A stretch of 64,000 nucleotides of DNA from Leuconostoc gasicomitatum LMG 18811 (GCF_000196855.1 NC_014319.1:1302001-1366000), one strand, 5' to 3'; positions 18,847 to 28,350 are shown, counted from the first letter of the stretch. Translations and numbers: made by a program. The notes: a model not told the origin generated them from the sequence alone.

Positions 18847-19788
18847 TTATTTGCGTTCGATACCACGTAACTTAGCCGATTGTGATCTGTGATTAGTTTG
18901 TGTTTCATCATTAGTTGGCAAAATAGGTTTACGTGTTAATAAAGTATAATCTGCTTCGAATTGACCAGGTAAAACTGGTAAACCAACTGGTAATTCTGGG
19001 GTTGATGTCTTTTCACGAAACATTTGTTTCACTAAACGGTCTTCAAGTGATTGAAATGTGATAGCGCTAATACGACCACCTGGTGCCAGCAAATCAAGTG
19101 ACTGAGTCAGAGAATCCTCTAATGCCCCTAGCTCATCATTAACGGCTATTCTCAATGCTTGAAAGGTTCGCTTTGCTGGATGCCCACCCTTACGTCTAGC
19201 TGGAGCTGGAATGGCTTCTTTGATAATATCAACTAATTCAAATGTTGTATTAATCACGCCATTTTCACGATGATGCTCTATCTTACGTGCAATTTGTTTA
19301 GGAAAGCGATCTTCTCCATATCGACTTAAAATACGTAAAATATCATTAAACGACCACTCATTAATAATTGTTTTAGCTGTTAACGTCTGTCGTTGGTCCA
19401 TCCGCATATCCAAATCAGCATCGTAATTATAACTAAATCCACGTTGTCCATCATCAAACTGTACTGAACTGACGCCTAAATCATAAAGTACGCCATCAAC
19501 TTGTGTCACACCCAGTTCAGCTAAAGCTTCAGTCAGTGTTCGAAAATTCTGATGGATTAGTACTAATTTACCTGATGCAATTTCAGCGGCATATTGTTCT
19601 TCGTTATACTTAATTGCTGTATCATCTTGATCAAAACTATAAAGTATACCATTGTCTAGTTGCTTAAGAATTTCACCAGTATGACCACCGCCACCTAAAG
19701 TTGCATCAACATAATTACCATCTGGTTTTACATTCAATAATGCAACTGCTTCTTTTAAGAGTACTGTGACATGTTCAAATTCAGTCAT
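18847..19788 (-). CDS. rsmH: RsmH, 16S rRNA m4C1402 methyltransferase
   Basis: A 313-residue SAM-dependent enzyme methylating N4 of C1402 in 16S rRNA. The SAM loop is [16 protein letters not shown] (~27-41); [18 protein letters not shown] and [17 protein letters not shown] are further family marks. It follows mraZ by 17 nt, the usual start of dcw clusters. Confidence 0.97.
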   Translation of the reverse strand: MTEFEHVTVLLKEAVALLNVKPDGNYVDATLGGGGHTGEILKQLDNGILYSFDQDDTAIKYNEEQYAAEIASGKLVLIHQNFRTLTEALAELGVTQVDGVLYDLGVSSVQFDDGQRGFSYNYDADLDMRMDQRQTLTAKTIINEWSFNDILRILSRYGEDRFPKQIARKIEHHRENGVINTTFELVDIIKEAIPAPARRKGGHPAKRTFQALRIAVNDELGALEDSLTQSLDLLAPGGRISAITFQSLEDRLVKQMFREKTSTPELPVGLPVLPGQFEADYTLLTRKPILPTNDETQTNHRSQSAKLRGIERK

Positions 19789-19805
19789 TCTATTTATCCT
19801 TTTAA

Positions 19806-20237
19806 CTAGAAGTCAAAGTCAACTAGTCCTTCTGCAATCTCATCAAAATCATCAGCTGTAGCAAGTGTATAATCATGCCAGTTTTCTGAACTCCAAATTT
19901 CAAATGAATCCCCAGATCCTGTTACTGTCACACTTTTTTCAAGTCCAGCATAGTCTTTTAAGTTTGACGGAATTATAATTCGTCCTTGTTTGTCAATTTC
20001 AGCTTCCATGGCCCCTGCCATCACAAAACGTTTAAATTGACGTGCTTCTTTTTTTCCTAATGGTAACGCGTTAAGTTGCTTTTCTAATTTTTCCCAAACT
20101 GGCATTGGCATGGCGCGTAATGCGTGTTCCATCCAACGCGTCACGATAAACTTCTCGCCTAATTGGTTTCGAAATTTTGCTGGAATAATAAGTCGCCCCT
20201 TTATATCGAGCGTATGTGAATATTCGCCCATAAACAT
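19806..20237 (-). CDS. mraZ: Transcriptional regulator MraZ
   Basis: MraZ (143 aa) has two AbrB-like repeats, each with the DxKGRxxxP pattern: [14 protein letters not shown] (~10-23) and [14 protein letters not shown] (~82-95). It binds repeats in front of its own gene and controls the dcw operon. I start it at ATG 20237, where GGAGGTGG lies ~5 nt upstream; a longer TTG-start version would consume that ribosome site. Three 10-bp-phased GTGG boxes lie upstream. Confidence 0.95.
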   Translation of the reverse strand: MFMGEYSHTLDIKGRLIIPAKFRNQLGEKFIVTRWMEHALRAMPMPVWEKLEKQLNALPLGKKEARQFKRFVMAGAMEAEIDKQGRIIIPSNLKDYAGLEKSVTVTGSGDSFEIWSSENWHDYTLATADDFDEIAEGLVDFDF

Positions 20238-20276
20238 CAGGACCACCTCCAATAAAAATTCTATACTACTAATTTA

Positions 20277-20300
20277 CCACATTTCACCACTTCCCTCCAC
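20277..20300 (-). promoter_or_regulatory. MraZ operator: three GTGG boxes at 10-bp spacing
   Basis: On the minus strand GTGG occurs at 20300-20297, 20290-20287 and 20280-20277, exactly one helical turn apart, about 40-60 nt before the mraZ start. Direct GTGG-type repeats upstream of mraZ are the known binding sites of the MraZ octamer in several bacteria, supporting autoregulation of the dcw operon. Confidence 0.8.
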
Positions 20301-20341
20301 CTAATTACTAATTTGTCATCATTTAGTAAATTTTAACACAC

Positions 20342-20377
20342 AAAAAAACGCTGCTTTTATTGCATAGCAGCGTTTTT
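20342..20377 (-). terminator. Terminator between the DUF3397 gene and mraZ
   Basis: AAAACGCTGC and GCAGCGTTTT pair around a short loop with a T run on the minus strand (A run opposite), separating the DUF3397 gene from the dcw operon. Confidence 0.82.
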
Positions 20378-20391
20378 ATCGAGAAAATATA

Positions 20392-20733
20392 TTAGTGGTG
20401 CCAAAACCCAACAATTGTTACAATTAAAAGTAATAAAGTACCAACAAGTCCACTCCATTCCCAATACTTATGCCAAAACAATCGCCAATGCCACTTGCTT
20501 TGTAATAGAAACCATGACAAAACGGCGCCCACAAAACACCACACTAACAGAAACCATAAAATCAAACTAATGCCAAAACAATATCCCATAGTAACATGTA
20601 ATATCACCCAGACTGGTATGACAATAATATCTAACGTTTTAATTTTAAGATCACCAAAACGTGTCCATCTATTTAACACAAATACCAATAATATAAAGCT
20701 TACCGCACTTAACGGCCAAATCCACCACTGCAT
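20392..20733 (-). CDS. DUF3397-type membrane protein
   Basis: A 113-residue protein with four predicted membrane helices and several Trp residues. The segment LKIKTLDIIVIPVWVILHV, a central hydrophobic hairpin and the C-terminal RLFWHKYWEW fit my memory of DUF3397, a family often found upstream of mraZ in lactic acid bacteria. No function is known. It is divergent from the DUF4044 gene. Confidence 0.7.
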   Translation of the reverse strand: MQWWIWPLSAVSFILLVFVLNRWTRFGDLKIKTLDIIVIPVWVILHVTMGYCFGISLILWFLLVWCFVGAVLSWFLLQSKWHWRLFWHKYWEWSGLVGTLLLLIVTIVGFWHH

Positions 20734-20912
20734 GACTTTACCTCACAGTTTCTCTGTACTTTAATAACAATACCTAAACCTAAACAAAAAGGCAAGAATT
20801 TCTATCACAAATTATAAATGAATCGTCTAAAATTAATTGACTTATCATTTTAAAATTGCATCTAGATAGCTGATTATGATACACTGTTTTTGAATTATAA
20901 ATGAGGTGAAAT

Positions 20913-21119
20913 ATGACAGACGAACAAAAAGCACGGCCTATTAATACTAAATTACAAGCGGAAATTGATGCAAAATTAAATCAACATCGTGTTCCTAAAG
21001 CTGTTCAAAAGTCACGTACTCGCATCGAAAAAATGACACTTATCATGTCGTGGGTCATGGTTTTGTTAATGGTTGGTAGTGTTTTCTATGCTGCAATCAG
21101 TGCGTTAGGTTGGTTATAG
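20913..21119 (+). CDS. DUF4044-type small membrane protein
   Basis: A 68-residue protein: polar basic N-terminal half (~1-42) and one C-terminal helix (LIMSWVMVLLMVGSVFYAAI). This fits the small DUF4044 proteins encoded near mraZ/DUF3397 in lactobacilli and relatives; function unknown. The site GAGGTGAAAT precedes its ATG. Its TAG stop codon lies inside a 72-bp perfect palindrome. Confidence 0.78.
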   Translation: MTDEQKARPINTKLQAEIDAKLNQHRVPKAVQKSRTRIEKMTLIMSWVMVLLMVGSVFYAAISALGWL

Positions 21120-21186
21120 TAATTCGTATTTAAAAACTCTGGCGCAATTATAATTGCGCCAGAGTTTTTAAATACGAATTACTATA
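21115..21186. terminator. 72-bp perfect palindrome between convergent genes (bidirectional terminator)
   Basis: The two 36-nt halves are exact reverse complements. The half starts TATAGTAATTCGTATT, passes CTCTGGCGCAATT and meets its complement with no loop. A/T runs flank the GC-rich core on both sides. It contains the DUF4044 stop codon and ends 5 nt before the fakA stop codon. Confidence 0.88.
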
Positions 21187-21191
21187 CTCGC

Positions 21192-22892
21192 TTATTCGAC
21201 TGAAATTAAGAATGGATATAATGGTTGCTTGCCATTATGAATTTCAACCTCAAGACCGTCATTAAGAGCTAAAACAGCTTCTTGCAGTTTTTCAGCATCC
21301 TTTTGATTCGTATTTTCACCATAGATAATTGTTACAATTTCAGAATCATCATCAATCATTTTTGCCACCGATTGGCTGGCAGCATCAAGTAGTTTCTTTG
21401 TCACAACTTCAATTTCACCATCAAGAATTCCCATCCAATCACCATGCTTAATGATCATATCATTAAGCTTAGTATCTCGCACAGCTTTTGTGATTTGGGC
21501 TGATTTGACATCTAACATCACTGAAGCCATTTCATCAGCGTTGTCTGATAATTTTGCTTCCGGATTATATCCCATCATAGCTGTTAAACCTTGCTGAACA
21601 GTACGTGTTTTGACAACACATACTGGTATATCAGCCAAATCAACAGCTTGATCAGCAGCCATGAAAATATTTGAATTATTTGGTAAAATCAAAGCACTTT
21701 TAGCACCGGTAGCTTTAATTGCATCAACAATATCAGCCGTTGATGGATTCATCGTCTGACCACCAGAAATAACTGTATGGACCCCTAAACTCTTGAATAA
21801 TTCAGCGACACCATCTCCTGATGAAATTGCAATTACTGCCGTATCAGAAGCAGGTACTGCGGCGGCGGCCATTTTAGCCATTTGTGCTTCTTCTGTGCGC
21901 TGTGCATCAATAACTGCTTGCTGCTGATCTCTCATGTTATCGACTTTAACTTTGACTAATGAGCCAAAATGGGTTCCCCAACGCAGAATTTCTCCTGGAT
22001 TTTCTGTATGAACATGAACTTTAACAATTTCATCATCATTGATAACAAGTAACGAATCTCCGAGTTGTGATAGATGATGGTAAAAGGTTTCATAATCAAA
22101 TTCGTGATCATATGTTGTACCTTTCGCAATTTGCACCATAATCTCTGTGCAATAACCATATTCTATACTTTGGGGGTCTAAATGACTGTTCGCTTGTGCA
22201 CCAGCATGTAATTCTTTAACCATTTGATCTAATTCAGCATTATCAGGCGTTTTAAGGTCTGCTTCATTAAAATCACCACTTAATACTTGGTAGAATGCTT
22301 GCAACACAAAAACAAGCCCTTGGCCACCAGAATCCACGACACCAACTTGTTTTAGTACAGGTAATAGATCTGGTGTTGATGCCAGCGCAATTTGTGCTGC
22401 TTCATTGACGGCGTGCATTAAATTAACTAAATCATCCGTCTCATCAGCTACTTTATTTGCCTTTGATGCTGCTTCGCGAATGACTGTTAAAATTGTACCC
22501 TCTGTTGGCTTCATAACGGACTTGTAAGCCACTTGTGCACCTGACATCAAAGCGTCAGCTAAATCCCGTGCTGATAACGTTTTTTTGCCTTCAACTGAGT
22601 TAGAAAAGCCACGGAATATTTGTGACAGGATAACGCCAGAATTACCACGCGCTCCCATCAAAAGCCCTTTAGACGTTGCTTTAGCAAGCGTGCTAATGTC
22701 TGTATCTAACGCATCGCGCTCATACTGTGCGCCACTTGCCATTGACAGACTCATATTTGTCCCTGTATCACCATCTGGCACCGGAAAAACATTTAATTTA
22801 TTAATCGTGTCCGCATTTGCGGCAAGCGCTGCTGCTGCAGCATTAATCATTTTACCAAATTCAACATTGGTAATTGTCGTCATTTTAGTCAT
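21192..22892 (-). CDS. fakA: Fatty acid kinase catalytic subunit FakA (YloV, DhaL/DAK2 fusion)
   Basis: A 566-residue protein: N-terminal DhaL-like kinase domain with FPVPDGDTGTNMSLS (metal/ATP-binding Asp, ~35-50), a middle linker, and a C-terminal domain shared with YloV proteins. FakA phosphorylates fatty acids delivered by FakB (DegV) proteins, feeding exogenous fatty acids to phospholipid; fakB is not in the window. I start at ATG 22892, with GGAG 4 nt upstream overlapping the yloU stop codon. An upstream extension would run into yloU. Confidence 0.92.
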   Translation of the reverse strand: MTKMTTITNVEFGKMINAAAAALAANADTINKLNVFPVPDGDTGTNMSLSMASGAQYERDALDTDISTLAKATSKGLLMGARGNSGVILSQIFRGFSNSVEGKKTLSARDLADALMSGAQVAYKSVMKPTEGTILTVIREAASKANKVADETDDLVNLMHAVNEAAQIALASTPDLLPVLKQVGVVDSGGQGLVFVLQAFYQVLSGDFNEADLKTPDNAELDQMVKELHAGAQANSHLDPQSIEYGYCTEIMVQIAKGTTYDHEFDYETFYHHLSQLGDSLLVINDDEIVKVHVHTENPGEILRWGTHFGSLVKVKVDNMRDQQQAVIDAQRTEEAQMAKMAAAAVPASDTAVIAISSGDGVAELFKSLGVHTVISGGQTMNPSTADIVDAIKATGAKSALILPNNSNIFMAADQAVDLADIPVCVVKTRTVQQGLTAMMGYNPEAKLSDNADEMASVMLDVKSAQITKAVRDTKLNDMIIKHGDWMGILDGEIEVVTKKLLDAASQSVAKMIDDDSEIVTIIYGENTNQKDAEKLQEAVLALNDGLEVEIHNGKQPLYPFLISVE

Positions 22893-22899
22893 GATACTC

Positions 22900-23259
22900 C
22901 TAGTCCGTGACGCGAACACCTTGAACAATCACGTTAACTTCCGTTGCGTGAATTCCTAGTAGTGCGTCGAGATTATATCTTACTTTACCTTGAACTGATT
23001 TAGAAATTTCTGATAACTTTGTACCATACTGCGCAACCAAATAAACATCTACGTTTACGCCGTTCTCTTCTTGATGAATGACAACGCCTTTAGCATAATT
23101 TTCGCGATTTAAAATTTGATTCATACCATCACGAAATGTTGCTCGAGAAGCCATGCCAACAACCCCAGGATTCTCAATAGCAGAACCACCAACAATGGTC
23201 GCGATAACATCATTTTCAATTGTAATTTCACCAATTTTAGTTTTAATTTTGATTGCCAT
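22900..23259 (-). CDS. yloU: Asp23/Gls24 family protein YloU
   Basis: A 119-residue Asp23/Gls24 protein with the typical opening ITIENDVIATIVGGSAIENPGVVGMASR and a C-terminal KVRYNLDALLGIHATEVNVIVQGVRV. YloU is regularly coupled to yloV/fakA; it is a cytoplasmic, possibly envelope-linked protein of unsettled function. It is upstream of fakA in the same transcript. Confidence 0.92.
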   Translation of the reverse strand: MAIKIKTKIGEITIENDVIATIVGGSAIENPGVVGMASRATFRDGMNQILNRENYAKGVVIHQEENGVNVDVYLVAQYGTKLSEISKSVQGKVRYNLDALLGIHATEVNVIVQGVRVTD

Positions 23260-23302
23260 AATATTTAAAACATTAACTCAGAAATATACAAACCATCATG
23301 CT

Positions 23303-23375
23303 ACGAAATAATCACATCAATTTGTAGCATGAATAGTTTGAGAACAATCGCGTTAATGTATTTCCTCCTTGAAAG
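23303..23375 (-). other. Possible untranslated or non-canonical leader upstream of yloU
   Basis: A perfect ribosome site AAGGAGG (23364-23370) is followed after 6 nt by ATT rather than a normal start codon. From that ATT an open frame of 18 codons reads INAIVLKLFMLQIDVIIS and stops at TAG, where a 7-bp stem (ATGCTAC/GTAGCAT) lies. The yloU start is ~45 nt further. This may be a decayed leader peptide, an ATT-start peptide, or chance. Confidence 0.35.
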
Positions 23376-23440
23376 GTCTACTGCTATTATTTTAACATAT
23401 CTCAACAATAAACGTATCCGAGCAATCAACTCTTTGACAT

Positions 23441-23469
23441 AAAAAAACCACCGGAGTGGTGGTCGTTTT
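23441..23469 (-). terminator. Terminator of rpmB
   Basis: CCACC and GGTGG pair around a short loop, extended by flanking bases, followed by a seven-T run on the minus strand, ~50 bp after the rpmB stop codon. Confidence 0.82.
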
Positions 23470-23517
23470 ATGTCAGTTATGCACAATATTCTGGCACAAC
23501 TTCAATCGTACTGCCGT

Positions 23518-23718
23518 TTATACGCGTTCGATAGTTCCGGTCTTCAATCCAGACTTCAAAGTACGCGCTGATAAATAAACTTTCTTTGCGGGAGCACCGT
23601 TAATCTTAACAGTCACTTTTTGCAAGTTTGGCTTCCAGCTACGACGACTTGAATTCAACGCGTGTGAACGTTGGTTACCAAAACGTGTGCGTGCGCCTGT
23701 AATAGCATCTTTTGCCAT
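23518..23718 (-). CDS. rpmB: Ribosomal protein bL28
   Basis: A 66-residue basic ribosomal protein of the large subunit. It starts [20 protein letters not shown] and contains [11 protein letters not shown], the L28 pattern. The start at 23718 is chosen because AAAAGGAGGGTCGAAC lies directly before it; an upstream in-frame start would swallow the ribosome site. No Cys pairs are present, so it is the zinc-free form. It is monocistronic, between trxA and yloU. Confidence 0.96.
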   Translation of the reverse strand: MAKDAITGARTRFGNQRSHALNSSRRSWKPNLQKVTVKINGAPAKKVYLSARTLKSGLKTGTIERV

Positions 23719-23807
23719 GTTCGACCCTCCTTTTCGAGCCATTATTTTAAAAAAGGCTCTTTCTACAACATTAGTAAATTCTACCAGATTAAAAGCACTT
23801 TGGCAAG

Positions 23808-24122
23808 TTATTTTGTATATTTTGACAAAACAGCTGCTAATTGATCTTTTGTATGGAAACCAGTTAGTCGCTCAACAACCTCACCATCTTTTTGAACGAG
23901 TAACGTTGGAATGGCACGAATACCAAATTTTGCTGGTGTGTCAGGGTTAGCATCAACATCCATTTTAACAAAATCAACGTTGTCCACTTCTTCAGAAAGC
24001 GCTTCTAATACGGGTGATTGCATACGGCAAGGGCCACACCAAGTTGCCCAAAAATCTGTGATACTAACGCCAGTGGCTGTCTTTTTTTCAAATGTTGCAT
24101 CTTCAATTATTTTCACTGTCAT
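23808..24122 (-). CDS. trxA: Thioredoxin
   Basis: A 104-residue thioredoxin with the redox site WCGPC (28-32) in the conserved [10 protein letters not shown], the cis-Pro segment AIPTLLV, and standard length. It keeps cytosolic protein thiols reduced and serves reductases such as MsrB, which is encoded ~20 kb away in this window. Confidence 0.97.
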   Translation of the reverse strand: MTVKIIEDATFEKKTATGVSITDFWATWCGPCRMQSPVLEALSEEVDNVDFVKMDVDANPDTPAKFGIRAIPTLLVQKDGEVVERLTGFHTKDQLAAVLSKYTK

Positions 24123-24167
24123 AATTTTATCCTCATAGACATAGATTTACTTACTTTTCTAATACCA

Positions 24168-24812
24168 TTATACTTTATCTCTTGTTTGCGTAACCATAAT
24201 AACGCCGGTATCAAAACTCACATGTACCATATTACCGACAAACTCATTTGACGACCACATTTTGTAAACACTATCCGTTAAGGCCAATGGGTATTTTGCA
24301 TCAATTATCTTAAAATTAGCAACTGTGTTAAGCGGCATAAATCCAAGATATTTTGCACTTGGTATTTTGCTAACTGTTTTTAAACCTGGTTTTAAATAAC
24401 TCACACTATTAACATTGTCAATAATTTTTGTTTTTTCAACAATTTTTTCAAAAGTGGGATCAGCTAACAACCACAAATTACTTAATAGATGATCCAGTCG
24501 TCCCCCTGTTGCACCAAAAATATTAATGCTATCCGGATTTTGAGCTTGCGCGTATAACAACGCAAGTTCCGTATCAGTTTCATCTTTCTCAGCCTTAACA
24601 TGTATAATTTCGTTTGTTTTTAGATGTGATTCAAGGATATGCAACTCATCAGGCGTCAGTGAGTCAAAGTCTCCCACGGCCATTAACATCGGTATATGAT
24701 GCTGATATAAGCGCCATGCGCCACGATCAGCCCCAATCCAAAGACCTGGAAAATCAAACAAATCACTTGGCCATAAAGAAGTTGCTCCACCTGCCAAAAT
24801 GTTAATTTGCAT
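24168..24812 (-). CDS. thiN: Thiamine pyrophosphokinase
   Basis: A 214-residue enzyme transferring pyrophosphate from ATP to thiamine to make TPP. The signatures are ADRGAWRLY (~28-36), GDFDSLTPDEL (~47-57), DETDTELALLYA (~77-88) and GGRLDHLLSNLWLL. Its ATG overlaps the rpe stop codon (TAATG), as in many Firmicutes. TPP is needed by phosphoketolase in heterofermentative lactic acid bacteria (inference on use). Confidence 0.95.
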   Translation of the reverse strand: MQINILAGGATSLWPSDLFDFPGLWIGADRGAWRLYQHHIPMLMAVGDFDSLTPDELHILESHLKTNEIIHVKAEKDETDTELALLYAQAQNPDSINIFGATGGRLDHLLSNLWLLADPTFEKIVEKTKIIDNVNSVSYLKPGLKTVSKIPSAKYLGFMPLNTVANFKIIDAKYPLALTDSVYKMWSSNEFVGNMVHVSFDTGVIMVTQTRDKV

Positions 24813-25468
24813 TATTTTATCAGGTCTTTCAGGGTAGCAATTTTAGCAGTAGGATCAATTTTATCATAGACGTACGATCCTGCAACAAAGACATTTGCAC
24901 CTGCTTCAAATGCAGCAGTGATCGTCTCATTATTCACACCACCATCAATTTCGATATCAAATTTATAACCCAACTCTTCACGGATAGCTTTTAATTGTGC
25001 AATTTTTTCAATTGTAGAAGGCAGAAATTTTTGTCCGCCAAAGCCAGGATTAACCGTCATCACAAGCACTTGGTCAACCATATCCAAAACTGATTCAATT
25101 GCTAATACAGGTGTTCCTGGATTGATTACAACTTCGGCCTTAACACCTTTATTCTTAATCATTTGCAACGCCCGATGGATATGTGGCGTTGCCTCCACGT
25201 GCACACCAATGATATCTGCGCCAGCATCGGCAAATTCATCAACAACTTTTTCAGGATTCATGACCATTAAGTGCACATCTAACATCATTTTTGTTTCTGG
25301 ACGTAATTGTTTAACCCAACCTGGACCATAAGAAATCGATGGTACAAAATTACCATCCATCACGTCAATATGAAGATATTCCGCACCAGCGGCTTCCACA
25401 AGCTTCACATCACGCTCTAAATTTGTATAATCAGCACTTAATATAGATGGTGCAATAATTCCTGCCAT
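24812..25468 (-). CDS. rpe: Ribulose-phosphate 3-epimerase
   Basis: Interconverts ribulose 5-phosphate and xylulose 5-phosphate (218 aa, TIM barrel). It shows IAPSILSADYTNLE (~4-17), HIDVMDGNFVPSISYG (~32-47) with metal ligands, VNPGFGGQKFLPS (~138-150) and EIDGGVN. In a phosphoketolase-pathway organism this is a central catabolic step. It lies between rsgA and thiN in a conserved block. Confidence 0.97.
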   Translation of the reverse strand: MAGIIAPSILSADYTNLERDVKLVEAAGAEYLHIDVMDGNFVPSISYGPGWVKQLRPETKMMLDVHLMVMNPEKVVDEFADAGADIIGVHVEATPHIHRALQMIKNKGVKAEVVINPGTPVLAIESVLDMVDQVLVMTVNPGFGGQKFLPSTIEKIAQLKAIREELGYKFDIEIDGGVNNETITAAFEAGANVFVAGSYVYDKIDPTAKIATLKDLIK

Positions 25469-25485
25469 GTTACTATTCCTTCTTC

Positions 25486-26391
25486 CTAAATGTTTCGATT
25501 ATCTGTCTTATATCTTGGCTTTTGCGACTTAATTAAATCGTAAAAGGCCTTATAACTATTATACCGTGATTGTGCTATAGCGCCAAGAGTTAAGCTTTCC
25601 TTGACGGCACATCCCGGTTCATTGAGATGTAAACATCCACGAAAACGACAATTTTGACGTACAGCAACAAATTCAGGAAAATAATCAGCTAACTGTTCAA
25701 CCGGAAAATCAAAAACTTCATACGATGAAAATCCTGGTGTATCAGCAATCAAGGCATCATCTACTTGAATTAGCGTTACTTGCCGAGTTGTATGTTTTCC
25801 ACGACTCAATGCCTTTGAAACAACACCTGTTTCAAGGCCTAACTCAGGTGATAAATGATTTAATAGTGTTGATTTTCCAGCACCCGTTTGCCCCATGAAT
25901 ACAGCAACTTTACCGCGCAACTCAGAGCGCAATTCAAAAAAATTGTTATTTGTGTTGTTTATGGATGGTAATATTGTCGTATAGCCTATTTTTAAATAGC
26001 GGTTCAACACTTCTGTTGCATGAATATACTCTGATTCAGTTAATAAATCTGACTTCGTAAAATAAATTAATGGTGTCACACGGGCAGCTGCTAATGCAAC
26101 TAATTGCCTATCTAACAAATTCGGTGCAAAATCTGGTTCTTTAAGCGCTGTTACAATTACGGCAACATCAATATTTGCAATTGGTGGTCGAACTAGCACA
26201 TTTTCTCTCGGATGAATTTTCCAAATTAGCCCCTCATCATTTTCACTCTCAAAGTCAACAAAGTCACCAACAAGCGGTTTTTGTCCTGATTTTCTAAACT
26301 CACCACGTGCACGTGTACGTTGTACCTCACCACTTGAAATTTGTATATCATAATAACCGCTTAATGATCGAATAATTCGTCCTGTTTTCAT
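25486..26391 (-). CDS. rsgA: Ribosome small subunit GTPase RsgA
   Basis: A 301-residue circularly permuted GTPase acting late in 30S maturation. Order: N-terminal OB fold (~1-70), GTPase motifs YFTKSD (G4) before [12 protein letters not shown] (G1) and DTPGF (G3), then the zinc site [15 protein letters not shown] start at ATG 26391 ([12 protein letters not shown]); the open frame extends upstream over the kinase gene and a terminator but without family similarity. No ribosome site precedes this ATG. A TATACT box ends exactly 6 nt upstream, so the mRNA may be leaderless. Confidence 0.93.
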   Translation of the reverse strand: MKTGRIIRSLSGYYDIQISSGEVQRTRARGEFRKSGQKPLVGDFVDFESENDEGLIWKIHPRENVLVRPPIANIDVAVIVTALKEPDFAPNLLDRQLVALAAARVTPLIYFTKSDLLTESEYIHATEVLNRYLKIGYTTILPSINNTNNNFFELRSELRGKVAVFMGQTGAGKSTLLNHLSPELGLETGVVSKALSRGKHTTRQVTLIQVDDALIADTPGFSSYEVFDFPVEQLADYFPEFVAVRQNCRFRGCLHLNEPGCAVKESLTLGAIAQSRYNSYKAFYDLIKSQKPRYKTDNRNI

Positions 26392-26405
26392 ATCATTAGT
26401 ATAAC

Positions 26406-26429
26406 AAAAAAGCCGATTATAATCGACTG
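26406..26429 (-). terminator. Terminator between prkC and rsgA
   Basis: AGTCGATT and AATCGGCT pair (one G-U) around a two-base loop, followed by TTTTTTG on the minus strand, shortly after the prkC stop codon. Confidence 0.68.
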
Positions 26430-26437
26430 ATGTTGTT

Positions 26438-28348
26438 TTAGTTCTTATTTTTACTACTTGAGGCACTGTTTGATGAAGATGATGAACTAGATGAGTTTGA
26501 ACTACTTGACGAAGATGATTCATTTGACGAACTCGAATCATCAGAAGAATCGCTTGATGAAACTTGAGGGCCTTGTGAGATAGTCACAAGTAACACCATA
26601 TCTTTGGTAATACTTGAACCACCGCGAATAGACTGACTAATTACATGATCTTTTTTTGTATTGCCATCATATTGCGTATTAAAGTTAACCACAATATCAT
26701 GTTCACTGGCCCAACTTTGAACTTGTTCTTGTGTACTTTTCCCGGTAAAGTCTGGTACATTAATGCGTTGCGCGCCAGTTGAAACTGTGAATTCAACATT
26801 TGTTGCAGTCGGATCCACTTTTCCATTAGCGTCAACAGACTGTAAAATTATTCTACCTTCTGACACACTATCAGAAGGACTATCTTTTCTTGTAACAGAG
26901 TACCCTTGAGCACGAAGTTGTGTCGCAGTCACATCATAATCTGAACCAACATAATCACCAAAGCGTACTTTGGCACGTCCAGAAGATATAATCAAATTAA
27001 TTGTATCTCCCTTTTTTGCTTCTGCACCACTACTTCGTGTTGTACGAACAACATGCCCATTAGTAATTGTTTTTGACGGTGTTGAACTAACAGTGCCAAC
27101 AACCAAACCAGCTTTTTTGATTTTCATTGTCGCCTGATCTTGTGTCAAATTAATGACATTTGGTACAGTCGTTTTATTGGATTGATAATTTAAGAAAACA
27201 ATTGCAACAAGAGCCGTTAAAACAAGTCCTAGTAGCACCCAAGGCCATTTACGGAGTTTACGGAATTTAATGCCATTCCCTCGCAAAACACTACGGACGT
27301 AGTTGGGTGTGCGATCAACAATATGCGCAATATCTTTAACAGAATAACCCTTTTTACCATGTGATATAATAACATCTTTTATAGAGGGTTCTTCAGGTAC
27401 TTCGTCTGGAAAAATTTTATCAGATGACACACCAGTTTTTAACTGATCTTGAATTTGAGCCATTGGAATAATGCGTGTCTCGTCTATTGTGTCTGACATC
27501 GGTGCAAATCGTATTTCATCTGAGCGCCTAGGTGATAATGTCGTATTTAAATCTTCAGACATCGCTGCGGCACTTAAATAACGATCTTGTGGTCTTTTGG
27601 CTGTTGCTTTTAAGATAACATTTTCTAAGGCTTGCGGAATTCGCGGATCAAAATCACGAACAGATGGCATCTCTTCAGTCGTATGTTTCATTGCAACTGC
27701 AACTGGTGTGTCACCTTCGTAAGGAACTTGTTTGGTCAGCATTTCGTAAAGCATAACGCCTAGCGCATATATATCTGATTTTGCTGATGCAAGTCCGCCA
27801 CGCGTTTGTTCAGGTGATAAATAATGAACTGAACCGATAACAGTATTTGTTTGTGTCATATCTTGAACTGATTTTGCAATGGCGATGCCAAAATCGGTGA
27901 TTTTCACTTGGCAATGTTTGTCAATTAAGATATTTTGTGGCTTTAAATCACGATGAATAATGTCAGCGTCGTGTGCGGCTTGCACTGCACTTAGCACTTG
28001 CGTCATGATATCAACTACTTGTTGATATGGAATTGGAAAGTGCTCGGCAATGAATGATTTTAGATCATTACCTTCTACATATTCCATCACCAGATATTGT
28101 GTTCCTTCGTATTCCCCAGTGTCATATACCTGAACAATATTATCATGAACCAATTCCGTTGCTGAAATAGCCTCACGCTGAAAACGTTTGGCTAACTCAA
28201 CATCGTTTTTCATATCCAACCGCATCATCTTAAATGTGACGTCACGATCCAAAAATTCATCATGTGCCAAATAAACATTGGCCATGCCACCCCCGCCAAG
28301 CGATTTGATAATTTTATAACGATTGTCTATCACTGTATCTGGTAACAT
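26438..28348 (-). CDS. prkC: PASTA-domain Ser/Thr protein kinase (PrkC/Stk type)
   Basis: A 636-residue membrane kinase sensing wall fragments. Kinase domain ~1-270: Gly loop [13 protein letters not shown], catalytic Lys in VTFK (40), HRDLKPQN (132-139), DFG (152-154). A juxtamembrane stretch (~322-360) contains a helix-turn-helix-like pattern ([20 protein letters not shown]), unusual for this family. One membrane helix (~368-387) is followed by three PASTA domains (~394-595) and a low-complexity Ser tail ending KNKN. It is 2 nt downstream of the phosphatase gene stp. Confidence 0.95.
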   Translation of the reverse strand: MLPDTVIDNRYKIIKSLGGGGMANVYLAHDEFLDRDVTFKMMRLDMKNDVELAKRFQREAISATELVHDNIVQVYDTGEYEGTQYLVMEYVEGNDLKSFIAEHFPIPYQQVVDIMTQVLSAVQAAHDADIIHRDLKPQNILIDKHCQVKITDFGIAIAKSVQDMTQTNTVIGSVHYLSPEQTRGGLASAKSDIYALGVMLYEMLTKQVPYEGDTPVAVAMKHTTEEMPSVRDFDPRIPQALENVILKATAKRPQDRYLSAAAMSEDLNTTLSPRRSDEIRFAPMSDTIDETRIIPMAQIQDQLKTGVSSDKIFPDEVPEEPSIKDVIISHGKKGYSVKDIAHIVDRTPNYVRSVLRGNGIKFRKLRKWPWVLLGLVLTALVAIVFLNYQSNKTTVPNVINLTQDQATMKIKKAGLVVGTVSSTPSKTITNGHVVRTTRSSGAEAKKGDTINLIISSGRAKVRFGDYVGSDYDVTATQLRAQGYSVTRKDSPSDSVSEGRIILQSVDANGKVDPTATNVEFTVSTGAQRINVPDFTGKSTQEQVQSWASEHDIVVNFNTQYDGNTKKDHVISQSIRGGSSITKDMVLLVTISQGPQVSSSDSSDDSSSSNESSSSSSSNSSSSSSSSNSASSSKNKN

Positions 28349-28350
28349 AA

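Noticed and set aside
23301-23486. 61-codon minus-strand protein gene between rpmB and yloU
   Set aside because: It would start inside the rpmB terminator and lacks a ribosome site; only its last part coincides with the leader discussed separately.
26392-26541. Longer N terminus for RsgA
   Set aside because: It overlaps the prkC 3' end in another frame and has no family similarity; the protein normally starts close to MKTGRI.
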